This document shows, piece after piece, positions 1 through 6,843 of a stretch of DNA of 16,826 nucleotides; the stretch's first letter is position 1; every line of letters starts with the position of its first letter. This DNA is from UMGS1908 sp045655005 (GTDB lineage Bacteria; Bacillota; Clostridia; Christensenellales; UBA1242). Where the stretch lies: assembly GCA_045655005.1 (NCBI GenBank), contig JAZOOJ010000017.1, positions 1 to 16,826 of the forward strand, given 5' to 3'. A program made the position numbers and the translations under genes. Below the pieces are notes generated by a model. That model searched no databases and was not told the origin of the DNA. It saw nothing but the letters and a program-made list of their open reading frames with translations.

Positions 1-28
1 TAAATATATTTATTGCTATATTTAAAAC

Positions 29-57
29 TTGCGTATAATAAATAGATATGCTATACT
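29..57 (+). promoter_or_regulatory. Predicted sigma-A promoter for the serine hydrolase gene
   Basis: A -35 box TTGCGT (29-34) is followed after exactly 17 bases by a -10 box TATACT (52-57), preceded by the extended -10 dinucleotide TG (49-50). The predicted transcript starts near 64, about 33 bases before the ATG at 97. A second possible -10, TATAAT (34-39), lies upstream with TTGCTA (13-18) at a short 15-base spacing. Called by eye from the consensus; no start site is known. Confidence 0.6.
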
Positions 58-96
58 AAAAATAGGTTATTAAATGTTTTTGGAAATGTTAAATAG

Positions 97-1020
97 ATGA
101 ATAATTTATTAAAAAATATGTTAAACAAAAAAAATGCTATCACTAATAGATATGGTAAAAATCTAAACATTGACAGTATTATTATTGAGGAAGATGAGAA
201 GGTGTTTTCTCATTTTTATAAAAATGATAATTTGCACGAAATGCGAAGTATTAGCAAAGTTATGATTGCGCTGGCTTATGGAATTTTATTGGATAGAAGG
301 AAGGTTTCATTAAATGACTATATTTATCCTGTAATTAAAGATATAATTGCTGTCAAAAATAGTAGTAATTTATACAAAATTAAGAAATGGCAGATTAAAC
401 ATTTATTGACTTATTCATGTGGATTTGAAAAACAAATGTTTTCTGAGCGCTTTATTGAAGGCATAGAGCCGAAGGACTATTTAAATTATATTGTTAATTA
501 CGAACTGGCTTATGAGCCAGGAGAAAGATATGTATATAACAATGCCGATATATTTCTGCTTTCTGTTTATTTTCAAGAATTATATAAGGAAAATATTAAA
601 GACTTTATTGAAATGGAGATATTCCATAAATTAGGAATAAAGAATTTTGAATGGGCGAACTATGATAAATATTGCCCAGGGGGAACAGGTTTATATTTAA
701 CGCATAAAGATATGTTTAAAATTGGGCAATTGATATTGGATTATGGAAAGTATAAAAATGAACAAATAGTTTCTTCAGAATATATAAAAGAGATGTGCTC
801 AACTAAAATTGAAACCCCATATGCTGTGAATCCTGAAAGAGTTTTGCCAAAGTTGGGGGTTGGTTATGTAATGCACATATCAAGAGATGGCTACGCTTTT
901 AAAGATGGGGCTAATGGTCAATATTTAATAGTGAATTTTAAAAAGAGACAATTAATCACAATTTTATCAAGCGAAAGCGATATGAGTTGTGTTACAGAAA
1001 TTTTACGAAATTTAATTTAA
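97..1020 (+). CDS. Serine hydrolase of the beta-lactamase / penicillin-binding-protein fold (class C type)
   Basis: A 307-residue protein with the motifs of the beta-lactamase-related serine hydrolases. The nucleophile motif SxxK is S51-I-S-K54. LLTYSCGF at 103-110 corresponds to the family's LLTHTSG block. The YxN motif is Y147-N-N149. A glycine-rich GGTGLYLT segment (195-202) is typical of esterase/DD-peptidase-like members, and DGANGQ (270-275) sits where the third active-site motif (KTG or HxG) is expected. No signal peptide or membrane segment is evident, so a cytoplasmic location is likely. The substrate is unknown: esterase, amidase or D-amino-acid peptidase activity would fit better than antibiotic hydrolysis. 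The ATG at 97 has only a weak ribosome site (GGAA, 82-85) and overlaps the stop of a tiny upstream frame. It lies 13 bases upstream of the S51 peptidase gene and is probably cotranscribed with it. Confidence 0.85.
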   Translation: MNNLLKNMLNKKNAITNRYGKNLNIDSIIIEEDEKVFSHFYKNDNLHEMRSISKVMIALAYGILLDRRKVSLNDYIYPVIKDIIAVKNSSNLYKIKKWQIKHLLTYSCGFEKQMFSERFIEGIEPKDYLNYIVNYELAYEPGERYVYNNADIFLLSVYFQELYKENIKDFIEMEIFHKLGIKNFEWANYDKYCPGGTGLYLTHKDMFKIGQLILDYGKYKNEQIVSSEYIKEMCSTKIETPYAVNPERVLPKLGVGYVMHISRDGYAFKDGANGQYLIVNFKKRQLITILSSESDMSCVTEILRNLI

Positions 1021-1033
1021 ATGGAGCATTAAA

Positions 1034-1777
1034 ATGAAAATTTTAGCAATGGGTGGAGGTGAGAATGGTAGACCAGGAAAGCCTTATGAAATAAAGTGTT
1101 TTGATGAAGAAATTGTTAGAATGACCGAAAAGAAAAACCCTAATCTTTTATTTGTATCATTTACACAAAAAAGTCCTGATGGGGCAGAAAATTATTATAA
1201 CATAATAAATCGTAATTTTATTAATCTTGGTTGCAATTGTGAGCACTTAAGGGAAAAAGATTTGCAGAACATTGATTTTGTAAAGCAAAAAATAGATAAT
1301 GCAGATATCATCTATGTCGGTGGTGGCAATACTTTAAGATTAATGAATATTTTAAGAAAATATAAAATCGACAAAATGTTGGAATTTGCTGGAGTGAAAG
1401 GTGCTGTTTTATGCGGAATTAGTGCAGGTGCTATTTGTTGGCACAACTTTGGTAATAGCGACTCAAGGAAATTTACAAGTAATTCAACACAATTAATTAA
1501 AGTTAAAGGGCTAGGTTTTATACCTGCACTGTTTTGCCCGCATTATGATATAGAGATGTCAAGGCAAGAAGATTTAAAAAGAATGATGAAATCAACAAAG
1601 GGTATTGCGTTGGCTTTTGAAAATTGTACAGCGTTAAAAATTGTTGATGGCAATTATCAGGTTTTAAAATGCAAAGAAAATGCAAAGGCGTGGAAGTGTT
1701 ATTGGTCAAAAGGTGAGTATGTCAAAAAAGAGATATGTCTTTGTGGTTGTGTAGAAAAACTAACTGATAAAGATTAG
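1034..1777 (+). CDS. Peptidase S51 family protein (dipeptidase E-like)
   Basis: A 247-residue cytoplasmic protein of the peptidase S51 family, which includes alpha-aspartyl dipeptidase PepE and cyanophycinase. The Y-V-GGGNT segment (94-100) and the nucleophile elbow G-I-S130-A-G are the family signatures. H170 in CPHYD matches the catalytic histidine position. The length is close to PepE (about 230 residues), so a dipeptidase-like role is more likely than cyanophycinase, but the substrate cannot be read from the sequence. The start has GGAG at 1023-1026, seven bases upstream. The gap to the serine hydrolase is only 13 bases, so the two hydrolases probably form a small operon for peptide or amide turnover (inference). 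The C-terminal end is rich in cysteine (C204, C222, C235, C237, C239 approximately), which is unusual for PepE and unexplained. Confidence 0.88.
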   Translation: MKILAMGGGENGRPGKPYEIKCFDEEIVRMTEKKNPNLLFVSFTQKSPDGAENYYNIINRNFINLGCNCEHLREKDLQNIDFVKQKIDNADIIYVGGGNTLRLMNILRKYKIDKMLEFAGVKGAVLCGISAGAICWHNFGNSDSRKFTSNSTQLIKVKGLGFIPALFCPHYDIEMSRQEDLKRMMKSTKGIALAFENCTALKIVDGNYQVLKCKENAKAWKCYWSKGEYVKKEICLCGCVEKLTDKD

Positions 1778-1858
1778 TGAGTTTTATGTTAAAAGATAAT
1801 TATTGTGTGTGTGACGTATACCATAAAATAAAAATTATTATTAAAAAAGGAGAAAAAT

Positions 1859-2056
1859 ATGTTTGATAGGTATTTGGGGAAAACTTGTATCGCGGTAGTT
1901 GCGTTTGCTGGTACTTCTTTTGAAGGTGGGGCTATACCTTCTGAGATTGAAGGAGTTTTAGAATCTTGTGACGATGATACTTTAACGTTAAAAACAAAGA
2001 AGGGCAGAGCGGTCATCATGATGAAGGCTTTGCTTGTTCTAAAGGTAAAAGATTAG
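1859..2056 (+). CDS. Small conserved-looking protein of unknown function (65 aa)
   Basis: A 65-residue frame with a strong ribosome site AAGGAG (1847-1852), six bases before the ATG. I do not recognise a named family. The protein alternates hydrophobic and polar residues in short beta-like stretches: a glycine-led strand near 7-16, a glycine-rich turn (GTSFEGGAIPSE, 18-29), then GVLESCDDDTLTLKTKKG (32-49) and a hydrophobic final strand (VIMMKALLVLKV). The G-V-L...DDDTLTLKT...G pattern resembles small Sm-like or SH3-type beta-barrels, but this is only a resemblance by eye. There is no signal peptide or true transmembrane segment. It lies 81 bases after the S51 gene with no clear terminator between, so it may be cotranscribed or have its own weak promoter. 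The long open frame with good start signals supports it being real. Confidence 0.68.
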   Translation: MFDRYLGKTCIAVVAFAGTSFEGGAIPSEIEGVLESCDDDTLTLKTKKGRAVIMMKALLVLKVKD

Positions 2057-2255
2057 ATTTGCTATGTTAATAAGTATATTGAACAATTTATCACGAATAA
2101 GATTTCAATTCTAAATCGTATCAGTTACAATTAATTTAATATATGTTTTTTATTTTGCAAGTTAAAATTCTAATTGTTGACAAGATTTTTAATCAGTAAT
2201 TGCATTATAGATACTAAATTTGTTTGCCTATAAAATGTAAATGTTGTATTAATTC

Positions 2256-2284
2256 TTGCTTTTACGTATGTATTGTGGTAAAAT
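2256..2284 (+). promoter_or_regulatory. Predicted promoter of the polysaccharide operon
   Basis: TTGCTT (2256-2261), a 17-base spacer and TAAAAT (2279-2284) form a sigma-A-type promoter with an extended -10 TGG (2276-2278). The transcript would start near 2291, leaving a leader of about 50 bases before the ATG at 2343. A perfect -35 hexamer TTGACA also occurs at 2177-2182 but has no -10 at proper spacing. This is the only well-formed promoter seen ahead of the ten-gene operon. Confidence 0.65.
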
Positions 2285-2342
2285 GAATAATAAACAGAAT
2301 AGTTGAGTTAGACATGGCTTTGAGTTAAGCATTGGAGAACAA

Positions 2343-3524
2343 ATGAAGATTTTAGTGGTATCTCAAAATTATTATCCTGAGCAATTTCGGATAAATGATA
2401 TATGTGAAGAATTAGTAAAACGTGGGCACGATGTAACCGTGCTTACTGGATTACCGAATTATCCGCAAGGAATATTGTATCCTGGATATGAAAAAGGGAA
2501 TAGGCGGGAAGAGGTAATAAACGGCGTTAAAGTTCTTAGGACTTATGAAAGACCACGTGGTAAAGGTGGTGCACTAAATTTGTTTCTTAACTATTATAGT
2601 TTTGTATTCTCATCTAAAAGAGCAGTAAAAAAACTAGATAAAGATTTTGATGTGGTGTTTGTAAATCAACTATCTCCAGTAATGCAAGCAGGCGTAGCAT
2701 TAAAGTATAAGAAAAGGTTTAAAATTCCAGTGGTGCTATATTGTTTAGATTTGTGGCCGGCGAGTTTATCTGCTGGAGGTATTAGTGGAGGACCCGTATA
2801 TAAGTATTTCAAAAGAGTGTCGCAAAAGATTTATAAGTCGTGTGATAGATTAGCGGTTTCATCAAAGAATTTTAAAGAATATTTTAAAACCGAGTTTGAT
2901 TTTAATGTTAATGATATTGAATATCTTCCTCAATATTCTGAAGATATTTTTAAACCAAACTTTAACAAAAAATATATGGGCGATGTATGTAATTTAGTAT
3001 TCGCTGGAAATATTGGCAAATTGCAAGGCGTTGATAATATTATAGAAACCGCAAGGATGTTAGAAAAAGAGGCGGTTCAATTTCATATCTTGGGTGAAGG
3101 TTCTGAATACAACAACTGCATAGAACAATCTAAAGGCTTAAACAATATAACATTTTATGGGCAGAAAGATTTAGGAGAGATGCCAAAGTACTATGAGTTG
3201 GCAGATGCGATGTTAGTTACTTTAAAACATGACGATTTAATTTCGAAGACGTTGCCGGGGAAAGTCCAAACATGTATGGCAGCGGGCAAACCTATAATTG
3301 CATCGGGAGAGAATGAATTAAAGACCATAATTGAAGAGTCTGGTTGTGGGTTTGTTGCAAAACCTGACGATCCTGAATCTTTAAAGACTAAAATATTAGA
3401 GTTTATACATTTTAAAGATAAAGAGAAACTTGCAAGAAATGCTAGGACGTATTATGATGAGAATTTTACAAAAAAGTTGTTTTTTGATAAATTAGAAAAA
3501 ATATTTAATGAGGTGATAAAATGA
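2343..3524 (+). CDS. wbuB: GT4 glycosyltransferase, WbuB/WbjE-like, candidate L-FucNAc transferase
   Basis: A 393-residue GT-B fold glycosyltransferase of family GT4, resembling WbuB of E. coli O26 and WbjE-type enzymes that act beside UDP-L-FucNAc genes. The N-terminus MKILVVSQNYYPEQFRINDI with LTGLPNYPQG (34-43) is very characteristic. LDLWP (135-139) lies in the acceptor domain. FAGNIGKLQG (220-229) opens the donor-binding domain, and LPGKVQTCMAAGKPIIA (304-320) is the sugar-nucleotide-binding segment. It probably transfers L-FucNAc to the lipid-linked intermediate at the cytoplasmic membrane face; this is inferred from homology and from its position directly before capE. GGAG (2334-2337) lies five bases before the ATG. 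Its stop overlaps the capE start in ATGA (3521-3524), implying translational coupling. The exact acceptor and linkage cannot be told. Confidence 0.88.
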   Translation: MKILVVSQNYYPEQFRINDICEELVKRGHDVTVLTGLPNYPQGILYPGYEKGNRREEVINGVKVLRTYERPRGKGGALNLFLNYYSFVFSSKRAVKKLDKDFDVVFVNQLSPVMQAGVALKYKKRFKIPVVLYCLDLWPASLSAGGISGGPVYKYFKRVSQKIYKSCDRLAVSSKNFKEYFKTEFDFNVNDIEYLPQYSEDIFKPNFNKKYMGDVCNLVFAGNIGKLQGVDNIIETARMLEKEAVQFHILGEGSEYNNCIEQSKGLNNITFYGQKDLGEMPKYYELADAMLVTLKHDDLISKTLPGKVQTCMAAGKPIIASGENELKTIIEESGCGFVAKPDDPESLKTKILEFIHFKDKEKLARNARTYYDENFTKKLFFDKLEKIFNEVIK

Positions 3525-4549
3525 GTATATTTAAAGGTAAAGTATTAATGGTAACTGGAGGAACTGGTTCTTTTGGTAACGCAGTCGTAAGAAGATTCCT
3601 TGAGAGCGATATTAAGGAAATTAGAATATTAAGTAGAGATGAAAAGAAGCAAGACGATATGAGACATTTACTACAAAGTAAATATCCAAACAGTTTTGCA
3701 AAAGTAAAATTTTATATTGGGGATATTAGGGATTATAATTCTATTTGTGACTATTTCAATGGCGTTGACTATGTCTTTCACGCTGCAGCATTAAAACAAG
3801 TTCCAAGTTGTGAATTTTTCCCACTTGAAGCAGTAAAGACGAATGTTTTAGGAAGTAATAATGTTATTTCTGCTTGCGTCGCAAACAATGTAAAAAAAGC
3901 AATATTCCTATCTACAGATAAAGCTGCATATCCAATTAATGCTATGGGTATGAGTAAAGCAATGATGGAAAAGAATGTTGTTGCGAGGAGTCGTCAATTA
4001 GGAGACAATGGCACGGTTCTTTGCTTGACTAGATATGGTAATGTTATGGCTTCTCGTGGTAGCGTTATTCCACTTTTCTGTGATCAAATCGAAGCAGGTA
4101 AGAAATTAACTATTACAAATCCAGAAATGACAAGATTTATGATGACTCTTGAAGATGCTGTTGATCTTGTTTTATATGCGTTTGAACATGGCGAGCAAGG
4201 TGATTTATTCGTTCAAAAGGCACCAGCGGCAACTATTCAAACATTAGCTGAAGCTGTTTTGGACTTGAAAAAATCAGATGTGGGTTATACTTGTATTGGG
4301 ACAAGACACGGAGAAAAGCTATATGAAGTATTAGTTACCTCTGAAGAAATGTTAAGAGCTGAAGATATGGGCGATTATTTTAGAATATATGCCGACAATA
4401 GAAATCTCAACTACGACAACTATTTTAGCAAAGGTAATGACAAACTTGCTGAAATTCAACAATATCATTCACATAACACTTCAAGATTAGATGTTGAGGG
4501 AATGAAAAAGTTACTACTAAAGTTAGATTTGTTTAAGGATTGTAAGTAA
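3521..4549 (+). CDS. capE: UDP-GlcNAc 4,6-dehydratase/5-epimerase (CapE/WbjB/FnlA)
   Basis: First enzyme of UDP-L-FucNAc synthesis: it dehydrates UDP-GlcNAc at C4/C6 and inverts C5, giving UDP-2-acetamido-2,6-dideoxy-beta-L-arabino-4-hexulose, using bound NADP. It is an extended short-chain dehydrogenase with the Rossmann motif TGGTGSFG (12-19), the FHAAALKQVPSCEFFP signature (86-101) and the STDKAAYPINAMGMSK block (131-146). The usual YxxxK is replaced by MxxxK (M142 to K146), a hallmark of this subgroup, with D133-K134 as the likely catalytic pair. The length, 342 residues, equals that known for S. aureus CapE. It overlaps the preceding transferase by four bases (ATGA) and the following capF by one base (TAATG). 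FlaA1/PseB dehydratases are the main alternative, but the capF and capG neighbours decide for the L-FucNAc pathway. Confidence 0.95.
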   Translation: MSIFKGKVLMVTGGTGSFGNAVVRRFLESDIKEIRILSRDEKKQDDMRHLLQSKYPNSFAKVKFYIGDIRDYNSICDYFNGVDYVFHAAALKQVPSCEFFPLEAVKTNVLGSNNVISACVANNVKKAIFLSTDKAAYPINAMGMSKAMMEKNVVARSRQLGDNGTVLCLTRYGNVMASRGSVIPLFCDQIEAGKKLTITNPEMTRFMMTLEDAVDLVLYAFEHGEQGDLFVQKAPAATIQTLAEAVLDLKKSDVGYTCIGTRHGEKLYEVLVTSEEMLRAEDMGDYFRIYADNRNLNYDNYFSKGNDKLAEIQQYHSHNTSRLDVEGMKKLLLKLDLFKDCK

Positions 4550-5658
4550 TGAAAGTACTGATAACAGGATCAAATGGATTTTTAGGTAAGAATTTAGTTG
4601 AATTTTTAAAGACTAAAGAAGAGTTTGAATTGTTTTTATATGATAAAGATAATAGCGAAAATGAACTAAGGCACTATTGCAAAAACTGTGATTTTGTTGT
4701 AAATTTTGCGGGAGTGAATAGGACTTCTAATGTAAGTGATTTTTCCTATGGAAATGTTGGAGTGATTGAAACAGTAGTAAATTATTTAAAAGCTTTTAAC
4801 AATAAGGCTCCAATAGTTTATAGTTCATCGATTCAAGCAGAAAAAGATAATGATTACGGGAAAAGCAAAAAACAAGCAGAAGAGTTTTTATTTAAGTATT
4901 CCCAAGATTACAATGTTCCAGTTTATGTATATAGGTTTAACAATTTATTCGGGAAATGGTCTATACCTAATTATAATTCAGTAATTGCAACATTTTGTTA
5001 TAACATAGCAAGGGATTTGCCTATTGTAATTAATGATGAAAATGCTAAAATTAATTTTTGTTATGTTGATGATGTTGTTAAGGAAGTTTATTCTGCAATA
5101 TTAGGCAATCCTAGTTTAAGCGGAAGGTTTTGTGAGGTGAAGGAAGTTTATCAAAAAACTATTGGAGAGGTCGCAAAATTAATTCGCTCATTTAAAGAAA
5201 GTAGAGATGGACTAAAAGTTATTAATGTGGCGGATTTATTTGAGAAAAAATTATATTCAACATACTTGAGCTTTTTGCCAGAAAATGAATTTCATTATGA
5301 TGTCAAAACCAATATTGATAATAGAGGTTCTTTTACAGAATTGTTTAAATCAGATACTTCTGGACAAGTGTCTGTAAATGTTGCGAAGCCGGGAATAACA
5401 AAGGGGAATCACTGGCATAACACTAAGAATGAAAAGTTTGTTGTGGTGCAAGGCGAGGCATTGATTAGGTTTAGAAAACCATTTGAACAAGAGGTTATAG
5501 AGTATAAAGTTTCTGGAAATAAAATACAAGTGGTAGATATCCCTTGTGGGTATACGCATAGTATTACGAATATAGGGAATGGCGATATGATATTTATTAT
5601 TTGGACTAACGAATTGTTTGATAAGGAAAATCCAGATACATATTTTTTAGAGGTTTAA
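4549..5658 (+). CDS. capF: Bifunctional C3-epimerase/C4-reductase CapF (WbjC/FnlB)
   Basis: Second enzyme of the UDP-L-FucNAc pathway, with two fused domains. The N-terminal half is a short-chain dehydrogenase with TGSNGFLG (6-13), Ser92-94 and the catalytic Y103-G-K-S-K107. By analogy with the studied S. aureus enzyme it reduces the 4-keto group with NADPH. The C-terminal part, from about 250, is a cupin that epimerises C3. Its predicted metal ligands are H288, H290, E295 and H337 (HWH...E...H pattern). The product is expected to be UDP-L-6-deoxy-TalNAc. The length of 369 residues matches CapF. The cupin separates it from the cupin-less RmlD-like reductases used for UDP-L-QuiNAc, which supports L-FucNAc as the end product. 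The start overlaps the capE stop (TAATG), and the next gene begins one base after its stop. Confidence 0.95.
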   Translation: MKVLITGSNGFLGKNLVEFLKTKEEFELFLYDKDNSENELRHYCKNCDFVVNFAGVNRTSNVSDFSYGNVGVIETVVNYLKAFNNKAPIVYSSSIQAEKDNDYGKSKKQAEEFLFKYSQDYNVPVYVYRFNNLFGKWSIPNYNSVIATFCYNIARDLPIVINDENAKINFCYVDDVVKEVYSAILGNPSLSGRFCEVKEVYQKTIGEVAKLIRSFKESRDGLKVINVADLFEKKLYSTYLSFLPENEFHYDVKTNIDNRGSFTELFKSDTSGQVSVNVAKPGITKGNHWHNTKNEKFVVVQGEALIRFRKPFEQEVIEYKVSGNKIQVVDIPCGYTHSITNIGNGDMIFIIWTNELFDKENPDTYFLEV

Positions 5659-5659
5659 T

Positions 5660-6787
5660 ATGAGTAAGTTAAAATTAATGATTATAATAGGAACAAGACC
5701 TGAAATTATTAGGTTAAGTGAAGTTATTAAAAAATGTAAGCAGTATTTTGATCTAACGCTTGTGCATACCGGTCAAAATTATGATTATGAATTAAATCAA
5801 GTTTTTTTTGAAGATTTAAATTTGCCAGCTCCAAATTATTATTTAAATGTTGTTGGTAAAGATTTAGGCGAAACGATGGGTAATGTTATAGCAAACTCAT
5901 ATAAATTAATGAATGAAATTAAGCCAGATGCTGTATTGGTATTGGGAGATACAAATTCTTGTTTATCAGTTATAGGTGCCAAAAGATTGCATATTCCAAT
6001 ATTCCATATGGAAGCTGGTAATCGCTGTTTCGATGAAAATTTACCAGAAGAAACTAATCGTAGAATAGTAGATCACATAAGCGATGTAAATATGTGTTAT
6101 AGCGAACACGCAAGAAGATATTTAAACTATGAAGGAACAGCAAAAGAAAGAACTTTTGTAGTTGGTTCACCAATGGCAGAAGTTTTAAGAGCAAATTTAA
6201 AGCAAATTCAAGCAAGTAAAGTGTTAGAAGAGCTTGGGCTAGAAAAGGGTAGATATATCTTACTTTCAGCTCATAGAGAAGAGAATATTGACAATGAGAA
6301 GAATTTTTTCAGCCTTATGAACGCAATAAACACAATGGCTGAAAAATATGATATGCCAATTATTTACAGTATGCACCCACGCAGTGCAAAGTGGATTGAA
6401 AGAAGAAGCTTTAAATTTCATCCAAATGTAAGGGCACTAAAGCCGTTCGGTTTTCACGATTATAACAATTTACAACTTAATGCATTTTGCGTTGTTTCAG
6501 ATAGCGGAACGCTTCCAGAGGAGAGTTCATTTTTCCATTCTTTCCCAGCGGTTTGCATAAGAACATCAACTGAAAGACCAGAAGCATTAGATAAAGGGAA
6601 TTTCGTTTTAGCTGGGATTACAACAGACGAGATTTTGCAATCGGTAGACCTAGCTGTTGAAATGCAAAAGAATTCAGACATAGGATTAGATGTACCAAAC
6701 TATGTCGACGATGTGGCAAATAAGGTTGTAAAACTAATTCAAAGTTATACAACAGTAGTAAATAAAATGGTATGGAGAAAAGAATAG
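5660..6787 (+). CDS. capG: UDP-N-acetyl-L-talosamine/UDP-GlcNAc-type 2-epimerase CapG (WbjD/FnlC)
   Basis: Third enzyme of the pathway: a non-hydrolysing C2 epimerase of the WecB family that converts UDP-L-6-deoxy-TalNAc to UDP-L-FucNAc. Conserved blocks are GTRPEIIRLS (11-20), HTGQNYDYELNQVFF (36-50), LGDTNS (95-100), HMEAGNRCFDENLPEE (116-131), LSAHREEN (202-209) and SDSGTLPEE (280-288). D97, E118, E131 and H205 correspond to the catalytic residues D95, E117, E131 and H213 of E. coli WecB. The 375-residue length agrees with CapG. RLS rather than KMA after GTRPEI fits CapG-type members rather than general WecB/MnaA. AGAGG at 5649-5653, inside the end of capF, serves as ribosome site. A hairpin follows the stop directly, separating this gene from wzy by 56 bases. 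Confidence 0.94.
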   Translation: MSKLKLMIIIGTRPEIIRLSEVIKKCKQYFDLTLVHTGQNYDYELNQVFFEDLNLPAPNYYLNVVGKDLGETMGNVIANSYKLMNEIKPDAVLVLGDTNSCLSVIGAKRLHIPIFHMEAGNRCFDENLPEETNRRIVDHISDVNMCYSEHARRYLNYEGTAKERTFVVGSPMAEVLRANLKQIQASKVLEELGLEKGRYILLSAHREENIDNEKNFFSLMNAINTMAEKYDMPIIYSMHPRSAKWIERRSFKFHPNVRALKPFGFHDYNNLQLNAFCVVSDSGTLPEESSFFHSFPAVCIRTSTERPEALDKGNFVLAGITTDEILQSVDLAVEMQKNSDIGLDVPNYVDDVANKVVKLIQSYTTVVNKMVWRKE

Positions 6788-6821
6788 GGCACCAAACGGT
6801 GCTTTATTCATAATTATGAAT
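6788..6821 (+). terminator. Small hairpin plus 16-bp perfect palindrome between capG and wzy
   Basis: GCACC (6789-6793), loop AAAC and GGTGC (6798-6802) form a short GC-rich hairpin starting right after the capG stop, followed by TTTATT. It resembles a weak intrinsic terminator with a poor U tract. It runs into the perfect palindrome ATTCATAATTATGAAT (6806-6821), ten bases upstream of the wzy ribosome site. It may be a partial terminator or attenuator, an mRNA-stabilising or processing element, or chance. The genes on both sides point the same way and no promoter is evident in the gap, so transcription probably reads through. Confidence 0.4.
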
Positions 6822-6843
6822 ACATCAGATAAGGTATGGATAA

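Noticed and set aside
1803..1829. Possible promoter TTGTGT...TAAAAT before the 65-aa gene
   Set aside because: The spacing is only 15 bases and the -35 match is poor; too weak to list as a feature.
2101..2117. Possible hairpin GATTT/AAATC after the 65-aa gene
   Set aside because: The stem is five AT-rich base pairs and no T run follows, so it does not qualify as a terminator.
2177..2182. Perfect TTGACA hexamer in the gap before the polysaccharide operon
   Set aside because: No -10 box lies at 16-18 bases; the nearest candidates are 20 or more bases away, so I prefer the promoter at 2256-2284.
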